From Trichosphaerium sp. ATCC 40318 (Eukaryota > Discosea > Flabellinia > Trichosidae): a stretch of 64,000 bases of DNA. The DNA is taken from positions 186,001-250,000 of the forward strand of contig JALMLS010000538.1 in assembly GCA_038496445.1 (NCBI GenBank), read 5' to 3'. Within the stretch, counting starts at the first letter, position 1. Every line of letters begins with the position of its first letter. The translations under genes and the position numbers were made by a program. Positions 12,220-23,929 of this stretch are shown here, piece by piece. The notes beneath the pieces were generated by a model. That model saw nothing but the letters and a program-made list of their open reading frames with translations, made no database searches and was not told the origin of the DNA.

Positions 12220-12927
12220 CACTCTCAGTTGACTTTCTTCTATCAACTAACCAAGGAACACTAACTATAGACGATGTTGTGAGGAAGACAAAAATGTCTT
12301 GTGGCTCTAGCGCAGCGCCAAGCATTTGTTATATTATACAAGAACACTTGGAAAATAAAAGAATGGTTTTTACAGTTTTTTTAAAAACAAATTGAAAAGG
12401 AAATTTTTGGGCGATTGCTGCTCGCCATGTTGTTTATGCTTTGTAGGTTTTTGTTGTTGTTGATTTATACGAAGTCAACTGAAGTTTACCCAAACGCCTG
12501 TAACGGAGTAAAACACGTGTACAGCCATAAATTATTTATTGTGCAAGAAGACCAACGTAGATTTATCAAAATTAGTGCTAGTGAGATACACAGAACTTGC
12601 GTTGATGTGGAGCAATAGTTAGTCATGTGACTGGACAGTGAGAATATTAATGTACTAAAGTAGACAGTAATAATACCAAAGAATCTCATTTGCACGTGTT
12701 TTGTAGTTTAAAAAGTCTTGGAAAAATGGCTGGCGTTTGTTTCGTTCAGCTGAAATTGGCTCATGCGAACCCCACTATGCCGAAACCTAGCGAATTTATA
12801 AAGAGCGAGAAATCGCAACAGTCTAAAGAGTGCATTAAGATTCAAAAAGTGACCCTTAAAAAAAACGAGTCAAGGCACTTTGAATGTGAAGGAGGTTTTA
12901 TTAAAGCACTTTTAGAGATAAGTGCGC
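12220..12927. other. Intergenic with two weak small ORFs
   Basis: A plus-strand frame at 12427-12618 starts with a strongly hydrophobic stretch (MLFMLCRFLLLLIYT) and has two later cysteines, like a small secreted peptide. A second frame at 12726-12983 is Lys-rich (KSEKSQQSKECIKIQKVTLKK) and runs antisense into the end of the secreted-protein gene. Neither matches a family I know; both stay unassigned. CACGTG palindromes occur near 12515 and 12693. Confidence 0.3.
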
Positions 12928-13674
12928 TCAGGTACAGGCACTACAATCCCCGTTTAGAGTTAGAGCAACACTCGAAGAAGTAAGTGGGTCGATATCGGCG
13001 GTGCCTTCCCAGCAGAAATGAAAAGAGTTGTAGATTTTTACTTCGGAGAAGTTCCAGCCATCAACATCAAAGACAGTCATCTCAACACTTTGAAGTGTCT
13101 TATCAGGATTTTTAACAGGTCCTACCATGTAAAATAGATCGCGAGCACCAACTTGAAACTCATCATTTCGGGTATCCACAAGAGCATCGCTGTAAGGAGA
13201 TGTTGAACTGTCGGTGTAAACGTATCGGTATTTAACTGGTGAATCTGTTCCATTGAACTGTCCGCCGTTTGTCTTCGTCATTATCATCGTTTCTTCGGAT
13301 ACTATCTTTTCGTATGTATCCCCACTTGCTCCGCTCGTAGCTGTCGTACAAGAAGTCATGAAAAACAAGTTACAAATACTGTTGAAGTAGCTGGTGTAGT
13401 AGCCACAGCGATCGTCTGAGTTGCAAAGTTGTTGGCATTGAGTCTTTGTCACGGAAGTATCTCGAGTGAAGGTACATTCTCCAGGGCCACCGTGGTAGTT
13501 GCAGTGAGTTACCGTTGATCCAGGGACAGAACCATCGCATTTAACGAAGTAACCGGCATGCATATCCTTGCGACATCCGGAACAAGTCGAATGGGCGTTG
13601 GTGTAAAGGGCTTTGAAGTTGAATGCTATTGCTGATGATAAGCAAAGACATAGAAAGATCGATGAATAGTTCAT
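12928..13674 (-). CDS. Secreted Cys-rich protein, family not recognised
   Basis: About 248 residues in one exon. A clear signal peptide (MNYSSIFLCLCLSSAIAFNF) marks the start at 13674; an earlier ATG at 13728 would bury it. The mature part has a Cys-rich N-terminal half: CSGCRKDMHAGYFVKC, GPGECTF, and CQQLCNSDDRCGYYTSYFNSICNLF. The last of these has the cysteine rhythm of an apple/PAN or WSC-type carbohydrate- or protein-binding domain. The C-terminal half is a beta-rich region (VKYRYVYTDSSTSPYSDALVDTRNDEF). The stop context is TGTACCTGA, so a short extra exon through a GTACCT donor cannot be excluded. Likely extracellular; function not assigned. Confidence 0.68.
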   Translation of the reverse strand: MNYSSIFLCLCLSSAIAFNFKALYTNAHSTCSGCRKDMHAGYFVKCDGSVPGSTVTHCNYHGGPGECTFTRDTSVTKTQCQQLCNSDDRCGYYTSYFNSICNLFFMTSCTTATSGASGDTYEKIVSEETMIMTKTNGGQFNGTDSPVKYRYVYTDSSTSPYSDALVDTRNDEFQVGARDLFYMVGPVKNPDKTLQSVEMTVFDVDGWNFSEVKIYNSFHFCWEGTADIDPLTSSSVALTLNGDCSACT

Positions 13675-14992
13675 AGTAAGCGAGAGAAGTTGTAGCTTTG
13701 TTGTTACTAGGTTTAGAGTAAATAACAATTATATAATTAGCTTAAACTGTTAGTTCAGACAGGCTGTGTGTACCACAAAAAGAGAAGGAAAATTTCGGGT
13801 TTATCACGTGGCTTTTGTCTCAGTAATATGACGATTTTGTCTTCATTTAGATGAAGGATAGAGCGTAAAGAGGCGTTGAGTGAGTCAAAGAAAAAGAATC
13901 ACAAAAAGTTTCTATTTTACCTAAAAATACAGTGTCATAAAAATATCTTGTGGAATCACACGAAACTTTCATAATATGTTCATAAAAATCACGTGTATGT
14001 CAACTAACTGTTAAAAAAATGATTTTAGAACAAAAAACACAATTTGTATTTTTTTTTGCGTTCCATTGTGATTCTTAGAACTGTTTTAGTCATGACGTGG
14101 TTTATTTTGATCGACCCGTTCCACTTTGTTTACACGAAGCTATAACCATGTTCTTTTGTTGACAGGCAAAATGAGAAAAAGCAAATCCGAACACACAACA
14201 CGTTTATAGTGCTAGCAAGAAAAAATGTCGTTTCGTTATAGTAGCCAGTGTACTTGCCACAACACAACAGCGCTACTAGTTAGTGACACAATCTGGGTCC
14301 AGGCACTTTAGAGACACTGCAAAGGTAGTATTTGCAGTGCAGCACTGCCAATAGCCATGCGAGTCGCACCAGTTTATAGCGTGGTTTGGATGTTGAAAAA
14401 TCAAACTTTTTTGTGCAGTATGTGGGTGTTTGTAGACAAGCCTTTTCCAGACACTAGTCATGACTTTGCAGCTTAGTTTTGACTACAGTCGCAGAGCACC
14501 GTATAAATTAAGTATGCTTCTTTGATTTGTGATTCAAGTTAGAGCGCTTGCAGCATACAGTGCTGTTACAGCCATTCGCTATCTCTACAACACAATCAAA
14601 CGAAAAATCTGGTTTGATTCACTCAAACAAACCCTTTTGGCTCTTTCTGACTTGAGCTTTCATACCGTTCAACTCCATGACTTTCTCGGAAGAGAGCCGC
14701 AATCCCATAGAATTTACCTTGGGATGTTGACACTCAACCACGAAATTCACACATGTGCTCTTAAAGCAAACTGGTCGACAAGTGCGTAGATTCCAACCAA
14801 CTACCCAACTCAAAAAACTCAATCAAAGCACAACAGTTTTCTCATTAGAACAAGAGCATGATAGATGCGTCTTATTCAATACTCAAAATCCAAAGTAACT
14901 AGACATAAGGTATTTTTTGTACAAAAGTTGTTGCGTTTTTATTTCTTTTGATTTTGGTTTTTTTTTTCAACACAACATTGTTTATATGACAT
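13675..14992. other. Intergenic, no supported gene
   Basis: Overlapping frames on both strands at 14276-14822 reach 60-86 codons, but they show no domain, signal peptide or exon chain and oppose each other. CACGTG palindromes near 13807 and 13992 lie upstream of the secreted Cys-rich gene. Confidence 0.4.
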
Positions 14993-17900
14993 TTAGTCAT
15001 CATCAAGTAATACAGGCTCACCAGGTAATACAATATCACCATTGATACCTTCAACATCATCTAAGCGTACACTCATCTCCTCACCATCATCGTCATCATC
15101 ATCATCAGACAACTCACCCAATGGGTCCAATTGAATATCGGCATCGGTATCATCGTAATAAGTTTGTACTTTTACTCTGTCATATCGATTACAAGTGACA
15201 CGCTTCCATAGCCATCTTAATACTTTTACTAAATCTCCTTGGTTACCAACAGGTCCTACAGCCATCATGATAGCACTGAAAGACACCATAGAAGCAAAGA
15301 GACTTAATGAAAGCGTCAAAGATACAACCATGCCGAACTTTGCGAAAATTTGAAGTTTGCAAAATAACAACATGCTGCAAGCCAAGACAGTCGTCAACGC
15401 TCCACCTGTTACTGATCCTCCCATTCTACCTAAACTATAGCGCATATGTTTATAACGTAGGTGCATAGGTGAGATCGCTAAAGAGAAAAAACAGCGTCAG
15501 TATTTGACAATCAAAAAACCAGAAAAGAACAAAATTTAAACAAAGTGTAACTCGAACGTACAAGCAAAGTTTGTATCCATTTTATGTGCATGAACTTTTG
15601 CGCAGTGACGTTGATGATGTGTATAAGCATCGGCCAAATGGAATACCTACACAACCGATTAAACAAAATACTCAAAAAAGAAGAAAAAATCAACACTTCA
15701 AAACATAGCTCAGGTGAAGTGAAGGCAGCTTTTGACTACTCTTTGTATCATTGATATAAAAACTTACGTAATCAATAGATAACCCAACCAGTAAACTAAC
15801 AGATACAGCTTCAATAGCACCAAGCTTCCATCCCATAATATAATAGATACCAAGAAGTTCAGCGATATTAATACACAAAGTCAAGATGGCAACAATAGCT
15901 GTTCTCCAGTTACCCAAAAATACAAGTAAAGCAATAAGAGATACACCAATAGATATAGCAATACCAAAAGATACACTATTAACAGCAGTGAACTCTGTTT
16001 GCATTTGTACCTAACAAGAAAAAGTCAAACAAAAGTCTTGGTTCGAAAAAAAGAAAAAGACTTCAGTCTTGAGACGTTACCCAATTGTTACCAGCGTCTA
16101 CTGTCTGGAACGCGTTATTCATACTTGTAGGTGCTTGATCATTCATTTTATTAACCCAAGCTTCCCATAATTTATAGTACTTGCGCTCTTCTACAGCAGA
16201 GGAAACCTTGGAAATTTTCTTGGAAAAAAAAGTCAATAAACAAGAGTTTCATTTTTTAATACTCACCGTCCTGAAGATCATGCGTATCCAAGCGACACGT
16301 ACAGGCTTCAAGTGATATGTGCTTTGACCGGCGTTTATAGCCTCAGCTTGTTTATATAGAGCATCTGTATCATTAAAACCGACGTCGTATTTGTAAGGAT
16401 TATAAAGAAAGTTGAGGTGGTTATGATTTTCAACTTTACTTCTGACGTTGTATGCAAACATGAAACGAATCATATAATTCGTGAATGTTTTCCTTTTGAT
16501 TTATAAAGTAAGTATAAATGTTATATGGTATGCCATACAAAATAAGTTGCAAGAAAAGGCCAAAAAACATCAACAACTTTTTTGGGAAAAGTCAAAACGT
16601 GATAAAAAAAAAGAACGCACTCGTTTTTGATTGGGAACCCCATGTTCTTGCTCACGATATACTTTTTGAATTCAGTCATAACGCATCTAGGCTTAGAATT
16701 CTCAGCAATCTCTGTATTTGCAAGTGTTTCCTCACAGACCTTTAAAAGAAACGTAAGAAAAAACTCATTTCTTGTTTTGTCAAAATGTTTCTTAACACCG
16801 TACTTTGATGGCATATTCTTGTGCTCTTGGATCTGCTAGGTTAAACGATGTATCATATACAGGTTTACCCTTATCAGAAGCAAAAGGATCATTGATATCA
16901 ACACCACTTCTATCAATACCATCTATACCATAGACAAGAGATACACGCATCCTTGATGCGCTAACACCTTTATCTGGTGCACAAGCGTTGTTTCCACCAC
17001 ATACTCTGCAAACATCGTCAGCATCAAAACGTAGTAGACATGCAAAACGTGTATTGAATCCAAAAATAAACGCCAAAGAAGACGAGGAGAAAAGGAAAAA
17101 AATACATACCCGCAACCATCGACTTTCTTTCCTGAACCAGGAACACCATCACAACCTTCAAGTCAAAATTGTCAGACTAAGTAAATCCATAGTAATATAA
17201 AAAATGAGTGGGTACCAATGTCTGAAGGCTTAGAAGTAGGTATAGGCACAGGAGGTGCTGTAGGGGCTATTGTAGTAGAACGTGTAGGCGACGCTGTCGT
17301 AGGCGGCGGTGTTATGACATGCGTAGGTGGTCGAGATGGTCTAGCATTCGTAGGTGCTTCTGTGACAACATGTGTTGGTGGTAGAGTAGTTCTAGGTGAT
17401 GTTGTTGTAGGCGGCTGTGTAACAACGTGCGTGGGCGGTTTTGTAGTAGCAGCATTCGTTGGGGACAATGCAGTAGGTGGTTGCATAGTTACAGGTTGTG
17501 TAGAGGCTCCGGTCGTTGGTGAGGCCGTTGTTTGGGGTGGCGAGGTGACCGCAGTATGAGGTGCATGTGACGGCGTTGGTGTGGGCGTACTCGTTGGCGC
17601 TCGCGATGTAGGAGGCCTTGTTGGTGCTGAAGTCGTTGGTGGCAGTGTTTGAACAGGAGGATAAGGTGCTTTAGTAGGTGCTAAGGTAGTTGGCATCATA
17701 GACGCTTTTGGAGATATGTCAGGTGGCTTACAAGTACTTCCATCACCGTTACAAACACCACATTTATCTCTAGAAATTACCAGTGAGCAAACAGGCAATT
17801 CAAAGTAAGAGTCTTATGGTTTCAGGTCCAAAAAAAAATTAAAGATAAAAAGGAAACGTACTTTCTTCCTTGTACTACTTGACCATCTATAAAAGAAAAG

Positions 17901-20900
17901 CATCCTTTAGGTACTTCACCACCACCATTATCACTTGCAGCTCTACAGAAAAAATCATTTAGATATAAAGCTATTGTTTAAACTGACACCCAAAAAAACA
18001 AAAAAAAATAAATCTTCGAATTGTACGTACTCTAATATGCCTTTAATGCCTCTGTTATCCCATTCAATAAATAGCTCCAGAGGGTTACCCTTAGGAAAGA
18101 ATCGAAGGAGCTCAGATGATGTCTCTAACTGCGTTGAGAAACCTATAGAGACACCGACTATTACGACAGTAATTGCAATAACAACCCATTTCATCTTTCT
18201 CAACATAGGTGAATACTTGTGAGTAAAAAAAGCCTCTGTTCCGCGCATTTTCTTTCCAGCAGCGTTACGTTGTCTACGCTTAACACAACAAGGTATTTGA
18301 TCTTCAACCATCCTTTTACCCTTCTTTATAGACTTGCAAGGAGCCAACTCACAACAGAACGGCTTTATCTTGCCTATGATTTAAATGTCAGACTCATGTT
18401 GTTTACATTGACCTAAAGGTCCTTATGACATACCTTGAACAAGAGGAAGCCAATAGCGTGCGTATACTGCCAGAACGACAGGAAACCAAGTGATTACAAA
18501 GCAATAATTGGCCATGACGAGAAGAGACATGTACCAACCGAAATCATGTAAAGCGGTAATTTGTGAAATGACATTTGATCCAAAAGCAGCCGCTGTTGTG
18601 ATGGACGTTACTGGTACGTTAAGGGATACAAAACTGGTTAAACAAAGAAAGTAAAAAACAAAATGAGTTGGATACTAAACGTCGTCAAAGCGGCTTCTTT
18701 AAACGTCTGTGAGAGGCGTCTACGTAGGTCTTTTATGTCTTTCTTTTGCATGAATGTGTCATAGAATATGAATACATCTAAAGCAATGTTAGAACAATGA
18801 AGCAAGGATAAAAATAAAAGAAAAAAATAAATGCAATAAGAGTAACATTCGTACCGTCTACGCCAATACCAAGAACAATAAATAATGATACTGCTGTGAG
18901 AACATTGACGTATTTAATCATTAGAATATAATGATAGATTAAAAAGACACTACAGCATTGTTAGAAAAGAATTACAAAGAAAACAACCCTCCGAAATAAA
19001 ATACATAAAACCTTTTTTCTCAACAAACAAAACAAGGTACGTACACAGGGAAAGAAGCTACAATATGGAGCAACGAAAATACTGTAATGAATATAGACGA
19101 TGTATGCCACCAAATCAATACAAAAATAATAGCCAAGCTCACAATCTAAACGAGAAAACAAACAAAATATTAGCCACATACAAAAAAAAATTCTTTAAAA
19201 GTATGACATACAGATATCTTGGCATCAGCGATGATATACTCCAATACTTCGTATTCAGTAATATAGTTACCTTATAACACCATTAATATGTCGCTAAACA
19301 TGGAAATAACTGAAGCTTACCACCATGAAATACCATGACATTCAAGTCATCCTTACGTTTATTTGTAAGTCCTTTCAAGTAATCAACCATTGTTGTATCC
19401 ATCCATTTTTTAAATTTTTCGTTTTGTTCATGTCTACGATCAGAATACGAGGAATAACCAGCAAGTGGAAGACCAAACTTATAGTGAAGCCTCAAAATAG
19501 TACTAAACAATTGTCAGTCATTTATCATTAAAAAAACAGCAATAGATGGATGCTAAGTATAGCAACGTTTTCAAGGACAGAATATTGTACCTGTATGGAT
19601 GAGTCTTACTGAATTTTTCATCAGTATAAAGAAACATCCCGTTCACCAAGAGTTGGTTGACTACAATGCTTAAATCTCCGATTAAAGCACCTACACATGA
19701 ATGTTAATCATTTAAAAAGCTATTATAGCATAAAGTCAATAAAGGAGGTACCTTTGCCATCAAGAACAATATTATTTGTTTCAGCATTGTAAGAAGGGTA
19801 GAAATAAGGTATTATCGAGTCTAGGTTTATGTTAAGATTACTGAGGATGAAAGGATTGTACTGTATACAATCACTTACCACCAGGTATGCATGTCTTCGA
19901 ACTTGTTGCTTTACAAAAATCTTTGAAGCCTTCAATCTGTGGAATCTCATCAAAAACTTCTCTTGCGAATTTAATAATATCTTTATTGAAAATCGTTGCG
20001 TTTGGTGATTTATCCAGTGTCATAAACACAATATTGAGGTCCCAAGCACCAGCCTAAATAATGGGTATTAATATAGGCAATATATAAAATAACAAACAGT
20101 AACTGACAGGCTACATTAACAACAAAACAGGCTTTAAAAAAAAGTTGTCATTTTTTTTTTTGGACGGATTTAAAACGTACCATTTGTTGGCCGTATTCTA
20201 CATTACGTTTACTATGTAATGATTCAGTCAATCCATATTCAGATAGTTCTATCCCTTCAGGAATTTCGCTGGACTAAAGTGCAACACAGTTATGAAATGA
20301 AGCAAAACTTTGCGACGTTTAAAATAATTCAGTGAAAAAAAATCAAAACCCCAAAAAAAAAAGGTACTCACCCAAGATGTCATTTCTCTTTTTGATGTTG
20401 GAGCTGATAAGAGTCTCTTTATTTTTTCATACGTTTCAGATATAGCAGCGCTGACAGAGTCAGCCCTTTGAGCAACAGGATGATCACGAACAGTGAACGC
20501 TAAATCAAGGATATCAGAAAAAACCACAAAAAAGTATTTGATTTCAAAAAAAAAAAAAAAAGGTAATCTTCTGGCTGTCTAGCTTCCCGGACGATTTCGA
20601 CGTACATGCAATACCGTGATCAATAGTCACATTACCAAGAACGAGAGCAACAAGTCCGCCAATGCACAAGGCGAGCTGTGCGCGATTAGTAGATAAAAAT
20701 AAAGATAGATGTTCCGAAGTGCGATCAGTGGAGCGCCACGCTATTTTTTAGAAAGAAAAACGCCCGCCCGAGGTTTGCGGCACAAAAGAGATCAACAGTT
20801 ACAAAAAGTTTGTCCGCTTTGCCATAGCGTTTCACGCCATTTATAATCGTTGTTTGAACGACGCTTACGCGTGTTAAAGGGAATTCGTACCAAAACTAAA

Positions 20901-21220
20901 AAACAACCACTAAATAGCGCGCAAGGAAAGCGAACGATCGCATTCGTGTAGAAGAGCGTCTTCTTTGAAGAAGCTTCAGAAGGGTCAGTTAGTTCCACCT
21001 CTTCGGCCGCTAGTAACGTTATTAGACCTCATAACAAATGGAGCACAGGCCGTCGTTTAAAATAAAACACTTTTATCAAAAAACTTGACGTGCCCTTTAC
21101 AGTTTCATCCTCTGAATGCTCAAAATCAGCCATAGGTCCATCTTCTAGCGGAAGCGGTTCTAAGTAGTCATCGTCAACAAGCGAACGTCCTTCCTCAACA
21201 GAAGTTCCGTTCTCTGACAT
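14993..21220 (-). CDS. Dispatched/Patched-like RND membrane protein
   Basis: Large multi-exon RND-superfamily protein (about 20 exons). The cytosolic N-terminus is acidic (MSENGTSVEEGRSL). The entry to helix 1 reads LFYTNAIVRFPCALFSGCFL, typical of Dispatched. A large extracellular loop follows, then a sterol-sensing-type bundle (SLAIIFVLIWWHTSSIFIT; VNVLTAVSLFIVLGIGVDDVFIFYD) with the G(x)GVDD motif, and ITTAAAFGSNVISQITAL. After a basic cytosolic loop and helix (KWVVIAITVVIVGVSIGF) comes a second loop with CGVCNGDGSTC and CRVCGGNNAC modules flanking a long P/T-rich linker. The second RND half has FGIAISIGVSLIALLVFLGNW, VSLLVGLSIDYVVHLADAYTHHQ and GGSVTGGALTTVLACSMLLF. The tail is acidic. 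In animals Dispatched exports lipid-modified Hedgehog; no Hedgehog is seen here, so sterol or lipid-protein transport is only an inference. Confidence 0.82.
17218..17690 (-). repeat. P/T-rich degenerate tandem repeat in Dispatched-like gene
   Basis: Coding repeat rich in units such as PPTHVVT, TTSPT and APTxxP, about 150 residues. It links the two Cys modules in the second extracellular loop. Such mucin-like segments are often O-glycosylated spacers. The repeated 'tgcgtaggtgg' DNA pattern on the plus strand is the complement of PPTH codons. Confidence 0.75.
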
Positions 21221-21398
21221 GCCACAAGCCACGTTACGTTATATTTTTATGCAAAACAAATAAACTGTTCATCCAAAACTTGGCAAATTTCCACGCGCGG
21301 TGAAATAACAAAAACAAAAAAAAAACGCTTCAGTTAGCGTTAAATCGCAACGCAGTTCGCAAAAAACTTTATTTGAAAATAGACTAAGTGACATAGTC

Positions 21399-22560
21399 CT
21401 ATTTTTTGTTATTAACCTTTATAGAAACAGCATCAACATCAATAATCATTTCATCTATTTCTTTATCCATGTCTTCATCAACAACATGCCATCGTTCACT
21501 TTTCCCTGTTTCCCCATTCCTTAGCTCAATCCAAAACTTCGAAATGACCCAATAACGTCCAAACGTCGTTGGCTCATGAGTGATTGCTTAAAAATATGTA
21601 AGTTCATGCCACAAGGATAACAAAAAATTATACAAAAACAATCACACATTTTAGGATCACTAACTTTCACGACATGTCCCGTGCGAACTGATTTCTTTTT
21701 TTGGTTTTTTTTGAAATAAAAAATGTCTAATTTCTCTCGCTTACCTCGTATTATAACGTTTGCTGTTCCCTTTGATCCTATGATAGGAAACATATATGTC
21801 GACGCGATTACTGGACCAAGGCTTGTCATAAGCGTTGCTTCATCAACGCACATTTTTTCAATGTTAGGCGTTGGAAAATTGCCAATTAAACGCTCCATTT
21901 CGACCCTACTTGTGTCAAAATTAATGCACGTCAATGTACTACGCACCGCTTATCTTCATAGAGTTTATCGAGTGCATTTGAAACCAATCTTGAAGACGCA
22001 GAAAGCGCAGAATTTCTTCTTACCCACACAACTAGTAAGACGATGAGTGGGAGCGTTGTAAACCAAGAAAAATGTAAAAGTACAATACCTACGAAAATAA
22101 AACCGCCAATCAAACCACCAAGGCCCAGTATAGAACCTAGAGTTCTCTTAGATGCGTAACACGCCTATAAGCTCACCCCATATTTTGAAAGGAATAAAAT
22201 ACATCAAAGTTCCAGTGAGAGTAACGACAGAAAGGTGAAAACGCACTGGCCACAGCTTTTCAGAATTAAATTACGGTTTAGGCTTAATAAACGCACCAAT
22301 TCACCTATTCTCTTCCCCACTCGAACTACCCTTTCTGCAGCAGTTTCTTGTTTACCTGGCAGTAGTTGTGCGAAACGTGTCGCTGTGACTGGTAGGCACA
22401 AGCGCGTAACGCTGCGCCGAACAGTGCGGCGCTGTGTAATAGTGTTGTAAGCGTAGGAACGCACATTAACACGCCTTGAGCAGTGTTTTGGTTTGTTAGG
22501 CACAACAGCGACTCGAGGACAAGAAAGAGCGGACACAACAGTGCTACGCATAAGGAACAT
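21399..22560 (-). CDS. Organelle-type membrane protein, unknown function
   Basis: Five exons join cleanly. The N-terminus is Arg/Ser-rich without acids (MFLMRSTVVSALSCPRVAVVP...SRRVNVRSYAYNT), like a mitochondrial presequence. Next comes QLLPGKQETAAERVVRVGKRIGEL. After a GTGCGT intron follow LWPVRFHLSVVTLTGTLMYFIPFKIWG, a Gly-rich helix (SILGLGGLIGGFIFVGIVLLHF) and a second helix (FTTLPLIVLLVVWVRR). A soluble domain follows (MERLIGNFPTPNIEKMCVD..., YMFPIIGSKGTANVIIR). The last exon reads PTTFGRYWVISKFWIELRNG and ends in an acidic tail. The order (presequence, two helices, soluble domain that looks outside the matrix) recalls inner-membrane import or respiratory assembly proteins such as TIM21 or COA1. 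I cannot show homology to either. Confidence 0.6.
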
Positions 22561-22600
22561 CTCGCAACGCGTATATTACATAGTTTTATAGAGTCAACAA

Positions 22601-22607
22601 GTTTATT
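22601..22607 (-). terminator. Possible poly(A) signal of the first H2B gene
   Basis: AATAAAC about 36 nt after the stop codon. A second AATAAA-like element lies just after the stop (ACGTAAATAAACC). Confidence 0.45.
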
Positions 22608-22642
22608 AATATGAAAGGGTTTACGGTAGGTTTTGTTCAGGT

Positions 22643-23011
22643 TTATTTACGTAGTGCTGCGTGGCACTTGGTTACGGACTTTGTTCCTTCAGAAACAGCG
22701 TGTTTGCCAAGCTCACCAGGCAAAAGTAAACGGACAGCTGTTTGTATTTCTCTCGATGTGATAGTTTTCTTTTTGTTGTATCGAGCAAGGCGACCAGACT
22801 CAACGGCTAGTCGCTCGAAAATATCGGAGACGAAAGAATTCATAATAGCCATAGCTTTGTTAGAGATACCGGCTTCAGGGTGTACTTGCTTTAATACCCT
22901 GTAGATATACGTTGAGTAAGATTCATAGTTCTTACGTCTACGGCGCTTGGTGCCTGCATTAGAGGAGGCAGCTGGAGTTTTTTTAGTCTTTTTAGGAGAT
23001 TTGCGTGGCAT
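22643..23011 (-). CDS. H2B: Histone H2B, variant without stem-loop
   Basis: Intronless, 122 residues. The basic N-terminal tail ([17 protein letters not shown]) leads into the H2B histone fold: [22 protein letters not shown], then [19 protein letters not shown], then [30 protein letters not shown]. The family core is fully kept. It differs from the second H2B mainly in the tail, in scattered core changes and in the end (CHAALRK). Unlike the other two histones here, I find no 16-nt stem-loop after its stop; instead AATAAAC lies downstream (complement of 22601-22607). This fits a polyadenylated, replication-independent form. Confidence 0.95.
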   Translation of the reverse strand: MPRKSPKKTKKTPAASSNAGTKRRRRKNYESYSTYIYRVLKQVHPEAGISNKAMAIMNSFVSDIFERLAVESGRLARYNKKKTITSREIQTAVRLLLPGELGKHAVSEGTKSVTKCHAALRK

Positions 23012-23309
23012 GTTGCGGTTAGTGTTGCGCTTGTGATTTGTGGTTTGAACAGTAACTTACAAAAAGTAACCGTTAAGCGAGATAATTAGGGCGGAAGTGA
23101 CGGTTAAACACGGAGCAGACGTAGCTGCTCAAAACAACACAAAAAGAGATAGTTTGTAGTTGCATAAAACAAAAGTACAAGTAGCCGTTAGGACAATGTT
23201 ATCGAGATGTCCAAAAACGGTTTAAAAGACGAAAAAGTGAGGCTAGCGACGGTTTAAAACGTGAGACGAAATTGAAAAGTTACAAGAGTTGAGTGTGTAG
23301 CGATGAGGA

Positions 23310-23325
23310 GGTGTTAAAAAACACC
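23310..23325 (-). terminator. Histone 3' stem-loop of the second H2B gene
   Basis: GGTGTT-TTTT-AACACC on the minus strand: a perfect 6-bp stem with a 4-nt T loop, 24 nt after the stop codon. Size, GG...CC ends and T-rich tetraloop match the stem-loop that ends replication-dependent histone mRNAs and binds SLBP. Confidence 0.8.
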
Positions 23326-23349
23326 AAATTGATCATTTTAGAACAAGAT

Positions 23350-23712
23350 CTACTCAGCCAAAGAGGCGTTGTATTTGGTCACGGCTTTTGTTCCTTCCGA
23401 GACAGCGTGTTTGGCGAGCTCACCAGGCAAGAGCAAACGTACAGCAGTTTGGATTTCTCTTGATGTAATAGTTTGCTTTCTGTTGTAGCGAGCGAGGCGA
23501 CCAGATTCGAGTGCGAGTTGCTCGAAGATATCGGAGACAAAAGAGTTCATGATTGCCATGGCTTTGTTTGAAATACCGGTATCTGGGTGAACTTGCTTCA
23601 ATACCTTGTAGATGAAGGTAGAGTAGGATTCGTAGTTTCTACGGCGGTTTGAACCTCCCTTGGAGACTTCAGCTGGGGCTTTGGTTGTCTTAGTAGATTT
23701 GCGGGCTGGCAT
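23350..23712 (-). CDS. H2B: Histone H2B, replication-type
   Basis: Intronless, 120 residues. N-terminal tail [20 protein letters not shown], then the H2B fold [43 protein letters not shown] and [31 protein letters not shown]. It is followed by a histone-type stem-loop. It is arranged head-to-head with H2A across 217 bp, the classical H2A/H2B pair layout, so the two are likely co-regulated in S phase. Confidence 0.96.
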   Translation of the reverse strand: MPARKSTKTTKAPAEVSKGGSNRRRNYESYSTFIYKVLKQVHPDTGISNKAMAIMNSFVSDIFEQLALESGRLARYNRKQTITSREIQTAVRLLLPGELAKHAVSEGTKAVTKYNASLAE

Positions 23713-23929
23713 TGTTTTGGTTTATCGTTATAGGTTGATTTGCTATTTGGCGCGACTTATGTTTTTTATAGTAGTCGAATCTGGTTGGTGGTTTTTCTCT
23801 AACTCTATTTCTGAAAACTCGCGAATTTTTCAAACCATAAAATTGCTGTTTGAAAAAAAATCACCAACCAGATTGGAGTTTGCACTTAACCGTTGTAACT
23901 CAATAGTACAAAATTAACAAACAACTACC
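23713..23929. promoter_or_regulatory. Divergent promoter of the H2B-H2A pair
   Basis: A 217-bp spacer between divergent start codons. It holds two related stretches in inverted order, CCAACCAGA near 23862-23874 and TCTGGTTGG near 23788-23798. This inverted pair is a candidate shared control element for both genes. Confidence 0.6.

Noticed and set aside
14276-14822. Small genes on both strands between the secreted protein and the Dispatched-like gene
   Set aside because: The frames overlap each other, show no signal, domain or exon partner, and have no typical start context.
17218-17559. Plus-strand Val/Gly-rich frame opposite the P/T linker
   Set aside because: Antisense of the P/T-rich exon of the Dispatched-like gene, which has family support on the minus strand.
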